Made by a program: the position numbers and the translations under genes
The notes under the pieces: model-generated
The model's input: only the letters and a program-made list of their open reading frames with translations
The model's database searches: none
What the model was told of the DNA's origin: nothing
Shown here: piece by piece, positions 21,940 through 33,500 of the stretch
Position numbering within the stretch: the first letter of the stretch is position 1
How the letters are laid out: each line of letters starts with the position of its first letter
Assembly (NCBI RefSeq): GCF_020520425.1
Contig: NC_079487.1
Location: forward strand, 82,961,141-83,025,140
DNA length: 64,000 nucleotides
DNA from: Spinacia oleracea
Taxonomy: Eukaryota; Streptophyta; Magnoliopsida; Caryophyllales; Amaranthaceae
Direction: 5' to 3'

Positions 21940-23576
21940 ATGGCTTCAGATCAAGAGGATGACGATTTCCTCGGATTTTCTGATGATGAAGGCGATGGCA
22001 TTAACTCCGATTCTGACTCGGAGGTAGGTGATGATGCTCCTGACTTGGTACAAGCTTCTCAAAATACTGCTGCTGATTTTGGGGACATTGGGTTTAATGA
22101 AGATGTACCAAACAGCACTGAATATGTACAGCAAGTACCAGAAGTAGAAGGGGAAGGGCAGCAGCAAACTACCAACTTTCAAGAGGTACCATTTCTTTTT
22201 GATTTGAACTTTCCACCACCATCAGAAAATGCATCACCAATTCATCATCAAACAGCAACACAAAGAACAGATCATCATAAGCCTAGGACTCCTAGAATAA
22301 ATAATGAATTGAGGCTTGAAATTTTGGTGTACCTGCTGAATAGAAAAATTCCAGATTCAGAAACTCTTTTGTTTGGGACAATAAGGGATGCAGCCATAGA
22401 ATTTGATTACAACAGAAAAACCATAGGGTCAATATGGGACAAAGCAAAGAAGCAGAAGGCAGCAATGAATTCATATGTGGTGGAAAGTAAGTATCACAAG
22501 TGTGGCAGGAAAAAGGTTCAAGTCACATATGACTCTATTGCACAAATAGCCATGGGGGACAGAACATGCATTAAAGAATGCTCAATTTGGGACCAACAAC
22601 AGTATGGAGGCTCATCAAGAGGAAAATTATTAAGCCACACTCAAGTCCCTTGCATCCAGGCATTTCAGATGCATGCAAAATGGCAAGGATGAGGTGGGTA
22701 CTCAGACTAATAATGGATTACACTATACCACAAGAACCAACATATTACAGCATGTATGACTTCATTCATATTGATGAGAAGTGGTTTTATTTGACTCAAA
22801 AAAACCAGAGAGTTTATCTTGCAAACAATGAACCCTATCCACATAGAAGTGCAAGTTCAAGAACCAAGATACCAAAATTCATGTTCATGGCAGCAGTAGC
22901 CAGACCAAGGTGGGGTGAAAATGGGAATTGTGAATTTGATGGTAAAATAGGCATATTTCCATTCACAAATGCAGTTGCAGCCAAGAGGACATCAAAAAAC
23001 AGAGTAAAGGGGACCATTGAAACAAAGCCTGTGAAGTCTGTGAATCAAATTGAAACAAGGGCAATGATGATCAACATGCTAATTCCAGCAATCAAGGCAA
23101 AGTGGCCATCACATGAAGGGGAAAAGGTCATCTATATTATTCAAGATAATGCAAAGGCACATATATTGCAAGATGGTCCTGAATGGCAACTACACTACAA
23201 ACAAGATGGGTTCACTTTTGTGTTGACTCAACAGCCAACAAACAGTCCAGATTGCAACATATTGGACTTGGGATTTTTCAGGTCCATTCAATCACTTATG
23301 CACAAGAAAATGCCTAAAACTGTGGAGGACTTAAGTGGAGCAGTGTATGATTCTTTTAATGAGTTGCATCCTAAGACATTGTCTAATGTGTGGATGACAT
23401 TACAGTTTGTGTCTAATGAGATTCTTAAACACAAGGGCAACAATGATTACCAACTTCCACACAACAAGAAGAAGATTCTAGAAGATGAAGGCAGACTGCC
23501 AGAGTAAGTCAAGGCACCTATATGGGCAGTTAATGAATGCATGCAACTCTATGATGAATGGAAAGCAAACCAGTGA
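21940..23576 (+). pseudogene. mariner transposase (D,D39D), broken
   Basis: It starts at MASDQEDDDF. An acidic N-terminal third is followed by helix-turn-helix regions (RLEILVYLLN; later PTTVWRLIKR). The catalytic core has HIDEKWFYL (Asp 1), IIQDNAKAH (Asp 2) and CNILDLGFF (Asp 3), with 39 residues between the second and third Asp, the plant mariner spacing. Two lesions are visible. A one-base frameshift lies near 22570, after RTCIKE, where the protein continues in the frame starting at 22578. A TAA lies at 23505-23507, after which homologous C-terminal sequence (KAPIWAVNEC) runs to a TGA at 23576. The copy is therefore probably not autonomous. The catalytic triad is intact, so the decay is recent. 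Confidence 0.9.
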
Positions 23577-23804
23577 AGCAAAGAAAAAACAATTAGATAA
23601 CTTTTTGTGTTTTGGGGACATGTTTTTAAATTGACAAGTAAAACCAATGTGTCACTTTTGTAAGCTTAAATGCAAGCATAACATTAGGCAAAACATTTTG
23701 TAAGCATATCTTTTGGAAGCATCAATGAATGAATCTCATGTTTAAGTTTAGTAAAGTTTTTTTTCATCATTCTTATTCACATCAATATAGACTAATCTAT
23801 AAAC

Positions 23805-24190
23805 AAGGCAGCATTGGCAGAAAAAGGCAGCATTGGCAGAAAAAGGCAGCATTGGCAGAAAAAGAACAAGGCAGAAGAGGTAAGGCAGCATTGGCAAAAC
23901 TATAAACAAGGAAGGCAATAAACAAGGAAGAAGTACATAACAAGAACAAGGCAGCATTGGCAGAAAAAGAACAAGGCAGAAGAGGTAAGGCAGCATTGGC
24001 AGAAAAAGAACAAGGCAGAAGAGGTAAGGCAGCATTGGCAAAACTATAAACAAGGCAGCATTGGGTAATTAAGAACAAGGCAGCATTGGCAAAACAAGAA
24101 CAAGGCAGCATTGGCAAACCATGAACAAGGCAGCATTGGCAAGGCAACAAATAAGCAACATTGGCAAGGCAACAAATAGGCAGCAGAGGC
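23805..24190. repeat. AAGGCAGCATTGGCA tandem array
   Basis: About 15 imperfect copies of a unit of 18 to 40 bp built on CAAGGCAGCATTGGCAAAA, some extended by AGAACAAGGCAGAAGAGGT. The Cys/Leu/Pro-rich open frames on the minus strand (23748-24210) are products of the repeat and are not genes. Confidence 0.85.
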
Positions 24191-24280
24191 AAGGGGACTT
24201 GCAAACACAAAGACCAGTCAATCTAATTGTTATTCTCAGTTACAAGTTGGTTTTTCATCATTGAATCTTATGACATTAAT

Positions 24281-26044
24281 ATCCTCTTGCCGAATGGAGC
24301 AAATTACTAACACAATTTAAAAGGGTTAAGGAAACTGACTCCATTAAGCAAAGGATACTAAGGGCCTAAGAAACTCAGGACATACAAATTCACATACAAA
24401 TTTGACTTAAACAACCATTTCATCATTGATAACAAATGAAAGACAAGGCAAGAACAAGGCAACATAGGCAAGGTAGTGAATTACAACATGAATGATCATT
24501 GAGACATAAAACTCAGGACATACAAAATCACAACTCTAAACACATCGGCTTCAAAATGGAAATAAATAATAATATCACATCATTTTCGGATGGAAATTAT
24601 TCCCACTTTGAAACCGATGCATCGAAAGATGTAATTTGACAAAAACAATCAATTCATCATTGATAACACATGGAATATGCCTCACATAAACAAAGAATCA
24701 TAAATATCTCAGAATGTCCCCAAAAATCATTGAATCAAACCCTTTCCAATTAAACTTAGCTCCTGAAAAACACCATGGATGCTAATGGTGCATGAGTTTG
24801 ATTGAAAAACATAGGGTTTGACACTCATAAAATGAAGACTCATCACAGATCACAAGACATAAGTACAAAACTTTATCACATCACATCTCTAAACACATCG
24901 GCATCCAAATGGAAAGAATGGAAATTCTTCCCAATTGGAGGCCGATGTGCCAAAAGATGTAATGGACAAGGAAACAAGAACAAAGCAGCAAAAACAAGGA
25001 AGCAATGAACAAGGCAACATCATTGAATCTCAGTTAAGTTGTTTTACATCATTGACAGATTTGTTTCTAAATGATTTACAACCTCATCACCAATTTACCA
25101 AAGGGGATACATGATCAATCAATGATGTGACATGATCTGTATTCCCTTTTGTAATTGGTGATGAAGGACATGTTTAGAATCAAATATCTCAGGTTATCAA
25201 CACATACATCACAGAATATCAACACTAACATCATTGAATATCAGAAACACATTATACATGTTTTGCAAGACATGAATTGCCTCTCCCGTCTAATGCCAGT
25301 TTATATGTGAAGGATTCAATTTCATTGTATCCTAACACATTAAGACTGGAAAAAGACCGGAAAGCCAAAATAAATCATTTACACAACATATATAACATGA
25401 CATAAGATCTCAGAATGTCCCCAAGCATCATTGACACAAACCCTATCCCCTAACACTTAGCTCCGGAAGAGCATCAATGATGCTAATGGTGCACAAGTGT
25501 TATTGGAACATTGGGTTTGAGTCTCAGCAAATGAAAGACTCATCACAGATCAAGCATAACAATAACAATCAACAATGCATCAGATCACCATGAACTGATC
25601 AAAACATAGGGTTTGAACCTCATCAAATGAAAGACTCATCACAGACCTCCCACTGATTCATGGACATGAAGCATTAATCAATCATAAATACATGTAGGGT
25701 TTCATTTCTCAGACATATTGACACACATCATTGATCAAGTAGTTTCAATACTATCATATCTTTAACGTTCTTCTGCCCAATGGAATGATTGATATTCACA
25801 TTTGATTGTGTGAAATGACATTCACTCCGTTGGATCGACAAAAGAAGTTAAAGGACAATTATTAAAACAAAGATCTCAGAATATCAACAATCACATCATT
25901 GAACATCACAAACCTCCTAATATTGATCTCAGAATGTCCCCAAGCATCATTAAAACAAATCCAAACCACAAACACTTAGCGCCCGAGAAATATCATTACT
26001 GATACTAATGGCAGCACGAGCATTTGTGGTTAGTAAGACTTGTT
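24281..26044. repeat. array of at least nine hairpins inside the mariner
   Basis: Nine stem-loops lie in series: 24281-24356, 24543-24619, 24736-24820, 24894-24949, 25085-25163, 25279-25366, 25437-25519, 25760-25853 and 25954-26044. Stems run to about 25-37 bp with few mismatches. Several are related copies (24543 with 24894; 24736 with 25437 and 25965; 24281 with 25760) whose arms differ in sequence but still pair. For example, AACACTT/AAGTGTT in one copy corresponds to AAACT/AGTTT in another. Spacers share phrases such as ACTCATCACAGATCA and TCAGAATGTCCCCAA. There is no coding. Function is unknown; a structured RNA, a small-RNA precursor or transposase-related DNA structure are all possible. 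Confidence 0.7.
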
Positions 26045-26545
26045 CCTCAGCATTAAAAAGACTCATCATCGATCACAATAAATAAAGGGACATTACTTTA
26101 TCCTAAAGGGACATACTTGGACATTAAGCATTCAACACAAGGCCACACTGATAGGACTGAAATTATATTCATTTCATGCCTTTACTAATCCAAAACATAG
26201 TTATACTGATCAAATCTCATACTCACCAAAGCATCATATTTATCATACACAAAACATACCATAAAACAGGGGACATTAAGCCATCAAATCATGTTCATCA
26301 CACAGACAACATTCCACAAAATTTCATAACCATATGGCAACACCATCATCCAATCATCATTATCAATATCATTATACCAACATCATTATCTAACATCAAC
26401 ATCCATACAACTAATCACAACATCATCATCCAAACATCAACACCCCTGGCCAACAACAGATCACAGTTGTTGGCATCCACCTTATGACTCCACAGCTAGC
26501 CAGCATTCAATAAAATTAAAAAAGGGAGAAAGGAGACAGACTTAT
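26045..26545. other. mariner spacer, no gene seen
   Basis: AT-rich, with many CATCATC and ATCAACA runs. The 103-codon open frame at 26176-26487 is low-complexity Ile/Thr/His/Asn and is not called. Confidence 0.5.
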
Positions 26546-27841
26546 CTAAGCATCATCAGATGCTGAAGCCGAGTTTTTTCCCTTTTCAACTTTCTTTGAG
26601 GAGGGATAACCAGATGAAAGTTGTCCTGGAGACCCAACAGCATCACCATTCTCATTTTCACACTCTCCAACATATACCAGATCAAATGAATCAGACCCAC
26701 TTGGTTCCTTGCAATCAATAGGGGACAACAACATGATTAGTGTCATCATAAAATAACAGGGGACCATGAATTAAAATCAGATTTAATCAAACAACTCAAA
26801 ATAAAGTTCCAAATAATTTCAGATCACCATGGTTACCACATGCAAGGAGATAAATGAGAGCAAACCACACAATAATTCCATTAAAATCCAACAAATATTG
26901 TAAAAATCAAAATAAATTTCCAAATACATCCAGATCCCATTTTTGACCACATGCAATGAGATAAATGAGAGCAAACCACAAAATAATTCCATTGTAATCC
27001 AACTACTTTTCCGAATACATCCAGATCCCATTTTTACCCAAAAAATTTCAAAAATTAATCCCAAATACATCCAGATCCCATTTTTAACCACATGCAATGG
27101 GAAAACAGATCAACAAAACACATGAATATTCCGATTTTCTTCAAATATTTTCCAAATATATCCAAATAAAATCAGAACTCAATTTTAACAACATGCAATG
27201 AGAAAACAGAGCACAAAATAAAATCAGAACTCAATTTTAACAACATGCAATGATAAAACAGGGCACAAAATAACATAAAAAGCCCGATTGAATCCAACAA
27301 ATCTCCAAAAAATTCCCAACAAATTCGAATAATATCAGATCTGCATTTTTAACACATGCAATGGGAAATCAGAGCAACTTATCCAATAAATAATCCGAGT
27401 TCAATGAACAATACTCCAAATAAATCCAACATTTATCAAATCCCACATTTTTAGACATGCAAACAATCATCAAACCATTTTAATAAAACCGACATAAATA
27501 ACCCTAAATAAATCGCAAAAAATCAAAATTAATACCTCATCGGAATCTCCTTCACCGAAAAAATGCAGATCTGAGGGAGTGGGTTTTCGATCGTCATATT
27601 TTGACTCAACCTCCTCTCCTGGCTCCACTTCCCTCTTCCGAAACCATTCTTTCAAATAGTTTCGAGTACTCGTATTTTCTTTTTGGGCCAAATACAGATT
27701 GTTTTTATATTCGTCGGAGTAGGAATGCTCGTTATTGGGACAGTTGCACTTGGATCCCCAATCACAGTTGGAATCGGGGATTCTTTGACCGGAAGTTCCC
27801 ACCCCAGAATCACCTCGAGATCTAGAGAAAGAAGAACCCAT
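26546..27841 (-). CDS. mariner accessory gene: small acidic protein with N-myristoylation-type start
   Basis: Two exons on the minus strand, 27841-27536 and 26707-26546, give 155 residues. Exon 1 is exactly 102 codons and ends GATGAG before a GTATTA donor; exon 2 follows a GATTGCAAG acceptor in phase 0 and ends with TAG. The start MGSSFSRSRG fits the N-myristoylation pattern (Gly2, Ser6). The middle has Cys residues (NCDWGSKCNC) and a charged helix (YLKEWFRKRE). The rest is acidic and Ser-rich (FFGEGDSDE, SASASDDA). I recognise no domain. It reads inward from the right TIR, convergent with the transposase, as the GRF genes do in both MULEs. CT-rich leader sequence (about 28030-28110) lies upstream. 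The gene model is by eye and needs transcript support. Confidence 0.5.
26820..27460. repeat. diverged tandem repeat in the accessory-gene intron
   Basis: Five to six imperfect copies of a unit of about 60-120 bp containing CCAGATCCCATTTTT, CACATGCAATGAGA and CAAACCACA. No coding. Confidence 0.65.
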
Positions 27842-28174
27842 CGCGTACCAGAAAAACCGAGATAAACAACACAATCAGCGACGATTAGGGACCAAAAAGG
27901 GGACAAAAACAGAGGGGATCTGCTCGGAATATGATTCCGAATAATTTTTATGAAAGAATTTATGCGAAAACGTTTCAGATTTGAGAGAGTTGGAGAGGAA
28001 AACTCAGAACAGAGGCGGAAACCCTAGGGTTTTCTCAAGAACAGGGGAGGGATTTTAAGAGAGAGAGAGTGAAATAAGAGAGAGAGAGAGAGAGAGAGAG
28101 ATCCGAAGAGGTGAGAGAGAGAAATCAGAATGAGAGGTGAGATAATGAGAGGTGAGATAGCGACGGGTTATAAA

Positions 28175-28190
28175 GGGGGGGGGGGGGGGG
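28175..28190 (+). repeat. poly-G tract
   Basis: About 16 consecutive G on the plus strand, near the right end of the mariner and upstream of the accessory gene. A G-quadruplex is possible. Length in the assembly may be inexact. Confidence 0.8.
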
Positions 28191-28334
28191 TGGGGTTAGG
28201 TTAAATAATTAAATAAGGTGGGTGGGTAAAAGTGGGTGGGAAAGGGTAGAATCTTAGGGTATTTTTGGTAAATAGTGGGGAATCTTAGGGTAAATTGGTA
28301 AAAAAACTATGGCCAAAAATAGTAAAGATTCAGT

Positions 28335-28397
28335 AGGGGAAGAACAAAAATAAATGCTAAAAAAGGAAATGGGAAGAACAAAAAGGAATGGAGGGAG
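28335..28397 (-). repeat. mariner right TIR with internal duplication
   Basis: The minus strand begins CTCCCTCCATTCC at 28397. The TGTTCTTCCC part of the TIR occurs a second time about 35 bases inward (near 28337-28347), there followed by CTACTGAAT, close to the left-end CTAAAGAAT. Confidence 0.8.
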
Positions 28398-29454
28398 TAC
28401 TACACTAGTTTAGTTAGTATTTTAGAAAAAAAATTGAACTTTTTTAGAGAAAAAAGTAAATTAAAAATATGACGTCGGCATGATGCGTGTGTTCTTTCCT
28501 TAACGATTCTATCACGCGGTGTTATACAAAAGTTATTGTTATTTATTTTTAGTGTAGAGATAGTCATAAGAACAATAATATAAACGAGATTCAATCCCAG
28601 ATTATGGTATAACTCCCAACCCTTTAAATCAATTAAACTACTCATATACATTATTATCCTTTAATAGGGAGGCTAAGTTCATAGAATATACCTTGTGAGA
28701 AAGCATTGATTAACTCATTTTATCCTTCCACAAAACTTTGACACCCCCATAAAATAAACTCAAAGGAAACGTGAACAACCTCAACCACATAAAATAAAGA
28801 AAAACACACATAAATAAATAAATCTCAAATCTTCTTCTGCTCAACAAACCGTTAACCAACCAAAACTCACTCACTCTCTTTCTATCTATCTATCCCTCTT
28901 TATCTCTCTAAATTCTGAACGAATTTTCAGTCTAGTTTTATTAAGCTGAATTCATCACACCCTTAATTAATTATCAGGTACAAGTTTATATGATCATATA
29001 GTGTATACTATATGATCATTTGTCTCATCTCCTTTAAATTTGTTATTCTTGTGCGTGAATGTTTTGTTGTTTCTGTTATATTATTTGTTATTTGTTCAAT
29101 TGCAATCTGTTTTTATGATTTATTGTTCGATTGTAATCCGTCCATTAAAAAAAACTGCAGCATTAATTTCATACTGGTTATTTGTTAGAAAATATGGGTT
29201 GTTTTTTGTAATGTGATCTTTGTTTCTATTTGTTTAGTGTTTTTTTTGTACTGTTTTTAATTGTAGTTCTTTGAATCTGGGTAAATTCGAATGAAGTTGT
29301 TTCTTCTTTGTTTAATCCGCCAATGTCAAAATTTCACACCATAATCCACTTGAAAAGCTGAAAGCAGAGAATTTTCAACTAGAAAAACAAATTCCAACCT
29401 CGAAGTACCCGGAATCTAGATTAGGGACATGGTTCAATTGGAAAAATCTATCAT

Positions 29455-29712
29455 AAAATTCATTGAGGATAGCGTAGTTTTCCTAGTTGATAGATACTGA
29501 CATACTGTTATGTAATCTTAGCCGATACAAATTGTTATGAAAATTATTGGAGGATAACATAGTTTTCCTAGTTGATAGATATTGTTATGTAATCTTAGCG
29601 GTAGAAATTGTTATGAAAATATTGTGGATAACGTACATTTCCTAGTTGATAGATATTGTTATGTAATCTAGATATAAATTGTTACGATAATTATTGAGGA
29701 TAAAGTAGTTTT
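29455..29712 (+). repeat. tandem repeat of about 85-100 bp, 3-4 copies
   Basis: Each copy has GGATAACATAGTTTTCCTAG, then TTGATAGATATTGTTATG and TAATCTTAG. It lies in the presumed SIG1 leader intron. Confidence 0.75.
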
Positions 29713-29820
29713 CTCTGGAGGAATGGAGGGGAAAAGAATGTGCATCATTATCTTACTGCTAAGTTGTTTTAGAAAGAGAAAAGTAACCGTGGGGTTCCTA
29801 GAAATCCGAAATTCTTTGAA

Positions 29821-30151
29821 GCTCCGTTTGATAGGGCGTATGTTTTCATAGAAAATGATTTTCCCCTTTTTAATAATTTTACATTGTTTGGTTTGACCAA
29901 GGTATGGAAAATAAATTTCCATAAGTCATTTAAAGGTGGAAAAACCTTTTCCATTTGAAAGAGAGGAAAACCACTTTTCCACCTTCCTCCTTACCTCCCT
30001 CTCCCTTATTCCCCTGAATCTTAACCATTTTCTCCCATTTTCTTTAAGAAACCAAGCAAAGAAAAACTAGTGAATCATGTTTTTCCTTGGAATATGTTTT
30101 CCATGGAAAATCATTTTGCACTGAAAACGTTTACACCCTACCAAGCGGAGC
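29821..30151. mobile_element. MITE with inverted ends
   Basis: The left end GCTCCGTTTGATAGGG matches the inverted right end GGCTCCGCTTGGTAGGG, and pairing continues inward through AAAATGATTTTCC. About 330 bp, no coding. No certain target duplication was found, so the superfamily is open (hAT or Harbinger). Confidence 0.6.
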
Positions 30152-30528
30152 CTGAATGTTGAGCATTTCTCAATGCTAGTCCATAATTTAGCCAACAAAT
30201 GTTTTGCTTGACTACGAATACAAACTAGCTCGTTTCGTTAAATTGGCAGTGACTTAGTGCGTGAGACTTTTTATGTACTTTGGTGGTGGTTGTCGATTGC
30301 TGTTGTTGCTGTGTGTTGTACTTTTTTTTGTGGTGCACTCTCCAATGTTTCCATCCCCTCCCGACATTAGACAAAAGAAATTGGAAAAATGAAATATATA
30401 ATAATGAGAAGGCTAACAAAAGATACCTGGGGCAGATTGTAGAAGAAAATTTCTTGGGACAAAGTGATTGGCTTGAGCTTTGGAGTAGTGGAGTACCATG
30501 TTCTGATGGTGTTGCATGGTTCAGTCTT

Positions 30529-33500
30529 ATGATGGCCACAGCTGCTGTCGTTGGGCTTAATGCTGGCAAAAGGCTTTTGAGCTCCTCTTTCTATTATTCT
30601 GATTTCACCGAAAAGCTCTCTTATTCCGGCGAACAATATCAGATTGCTCCCACTAAAAACGTAATTGTCGCCAAAAAAACAACTAATTTTAATCACAGAG
30701 GATCATCAATCAAGGCACTTAGGGAGTGTATAGATGGTACTACAATTCCTCCTATTGCTGAGCCATGGATTCCGAGATCTTCTCCTTTAGAAGAGGAAAC
30801 TTTGGATCCTGAAACTCCATTGGAAGCTCTCCTTTTGCTTCAGAAGTCGATGCTTGAAAATCAGTTAGAGTTATCCTTTGAACGCCCTGGCATTAATGAT
30901 ATGTTTAGGGAGAACACTTGTAAGGAATCACATGTCACATCGTCAGGAACTCCAGCTCGAGTACGAAGGATAAATGCTAAGAAGAGAAGTCAGGTTGAAA
31001 GCAAACGAGAGATACCTCCAGTTGTTACTGTAAGTCCTGAGCTTCTTCAGAATCGTTCGATAGGGTATGTCAGAGGTATGACAAGTGATGTATTGCTGAC
31101 TCATGCCCAAGTTGTCAATTTATCTCGAAAGATCGAAGCTGGTCTATCCTTGGAGGAGCATAAATCAAGGTACCTAATATTCTTCTCACTAGCTCTATGA
31201 TTTCCAGTTTGAGACTGTTTTTGATTGAAATATTACCGGAATGATCTTCATGTCTCAGTGTTGGATAAATTTATACGTAGTATATCGATGAGTTTAACCA
31301 TAAAATATTGTATTTCTTTTGGTATATTTAGAAAGAAGTTAGGTAGCATTGTTATTGCAAGTTGCTATTATAGTTTGTTCAACTGTTAATTGTCATCAAA
31401 TTCCACCTTCTCTTTCTTGCTTTTTTCTTTTTACTTCCTGCTCCTTTCTGGTTTGATTGGTGACAATGACGATCTCCTATGACGATTCATGTTAGCTGAC
31501 CCCAAATCATTTTGGGACTAAGGCTTTGTTGTTGTTGTTGTTGCCTTCAGACTGAAAGAAAAACTAGGGTGTGAACCTTCTGACGAGCAACTTGCGAATT
31601 CCTTAAAGATGAACCGCGCTGAAGTAAGATCCAAAATAATTGAGTGTTCGCTGGCCAGAGAAAAGTTGGCTATGAGCAATGTACGCTTGGTCATGTCAAT
31701 TGCTCAAAGGTATGAGAACATGGGTGCTGACATGGCTGACCTTGTTCAGGTGAATTTCTTTCATGAACTTAATTCTGCCTTTTTCTTATCCAATAATGCT
31801 TCATATAGCACATCATCAACATTGTCATGTGAAACTCATCAAATATTTAATCTAGGGCGGACTGATTGGACTACTTCGTGGAATTGAGAAGTTTGATTCC
31901 TCCAAAGGGTTCAAAATTTCAACATATGTTTACTGGTGGATACGTCAAGTAAGTGGATTGCTCGTGTTACTTGTTATTATATAGAACTTATCCCCTTAAA
32001 ATACTGCTTTTCTGTTGGATCTTGATAATTCCCTATTCGTCCTGGTGACTACTTGTAGTTATTCATTAGTTTAATCTCGAGAATAGAAAACGGTCAATTT
32101 TTTTTTTTTAAATTATTTATGAAAGTAATAGGAATTAATAATGGGTCTATTGTAGATTGTATGCCTGTTTAGTTCCAATTGAGAGATACAGCTAATCAAA
32201 GAAGCTATATCGATCTTTCATTTCTACGAGTATTTGCTGGCAATGTTAGCTTTCTCTCTTGGTTTCAATCTCAGCTTTGACTTCTTCTGCAGGGTGTTTC
32301 TAGAGCACTAGTTGAAAATTCAAGAACTTTGAGGTTACCTACTCATCTTCATGAAAGATTAAGTTTAATTCGCAGCGCGAAAACTAAACTTGAAGAGAAA
32401 GGGATAACTCCTACGGTTGATGTAAGTTGTATATCTAACTTTAACGAGCAACCAATTCATCATACTCATTACCATATGTCTATACTGAGGACTAGTTGTT
32501 ACTCTTTGAACCTTAATTTTCTGTAACATATTGTGGTAAGTTGGTAACTTTCTTAACCTTTTGCAGAAAATAGCTGAATCTCTGAACATGTCTCATAAAA
32601 AAGTTAAGAATGCAACAGAGGTTAGTAAAACATTGATAGCACTCCGTAGTAAATAATTTTAGAAGGCGTGTTAAGTTGTGTTTGTCTTTTGTAATTTTTC
32701 TTACTGTTACTTATAATTGGTGCAGGCTGTCAGATCTGTCTTATCATTTGACAGGGAACCCTTCCCCTCTTTGAATGGTCTTCCAGGAGAGACATATCAT
32801 AGTGTAAGTATTTTGAGGAAAGAGAACTCAGATAAGCGAGACGGTCATGTTCTTCGGTTACACCCTATTATATACGAAGTATTTATATTCACCTGATTTT
32901 ACTGAACTGGGATTAAATTACTGAATAAATTGATGTTTACTGCTTAAAACTGATTGTCACTAATTCACTAGGATACGCAGTTATTAGTTAACTTATGAAA
33001 ATTGACTGCTTTTTACTAAATACTAATTTCAAGTTGGAGAAGTTAGTTTTGACTTTCATGATTAATTTGAGCTCATTCTTAACACACTTTTTACTTGGCT
33101 GACAGTATATCGCGGACAATCGTCTTGAGAATAATCCGTGGCATTGTGTAGATGAATGGGCACTCAAGGTAATTGACATTAAATCAGACAGTGTCTGTCA
33201 TGTTTGTGAAATACTTGTTTCAGTTGTTTGTCTCATCTTGACATTTGACTTAATTGGAATCAGCTCTAATTGATCAATTCGAGACTTCAGGATGCACATA
33301 ATTTCTGTTCCTAATTCTAAATTCATTATCTACTTTAAAGAGAAAATATAGAAACAACAGATAATGAGTGTGTTGTTTAACTGTAGTTGAGAATTATGAG
33401 CAAATGTTGGAAACTTGATAACTTTCCTATCAGTCATAACTTCTTCCAGCTATATGTTTTTGAAACAGGAACTCTGAAAGACGTATAAATTTCTGTAGTT

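Larger units (their letters stand above)
21394..28397. mobile_element. two-gene mariner-like element (7.0 kb)
   Basis: The ends CTCCCTCCATTCC (21394) and GGAATGGAGGGAG (28397) are inverted over about 27 bp and flanked by TA (21392-21393, 28398-28399). TIR, TA duplication and a D,D39D transposase place it with plant mariner elements, the parents of Stowaway MITEs. At 7 kb it is long, since the transposase takes only 1.6 kb. The rest is a tandem repeat (23805-24190), a hairpin array (24281-26044) and a second, minus-strand gene (26546-27841). The right TIR contains its TGTTCTTCCC segment twice. Confidence 0.93.
28400..30528 (+). promoter_or_regulatory. SIG1 upstream region: probable leader exon and leader intron
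   Basis: A pyrimidine-rich leader (about 28800-28977, with CTCACTCTCTTTCTATCTAT) ends at TTATCAG followed by a donor-like GTACAAG. This suggests a 5' UTR exon and an intron of about 1.4 kb that ends shortly before the start codon; the acceptor was not fixed. The intron contains a tandem repeat (29455-29712) and a MITE (29821-30151). Open frames here are low-complexity. Confidence 0.45.

Noticed and set aside
23805-24190. CRISPR-like array
   Set aside because: Units are of uneven length without unique spacers, in a plant transposon; it is a simple tandem repeat.
23748-24210. Cys/Leu/Pro-rich frames on the minus strand, with hydrophobic repeats
   Set aside because: They arise from the GGCAGCATTGGCA tandem array.
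24736-25519. Idea that the hairpins are separate MITE insertions
   Set aside because: No target duplications at their edges, stems are far shorter than MITEs, and copies share spacers in a fixed order; an internal array fits better.
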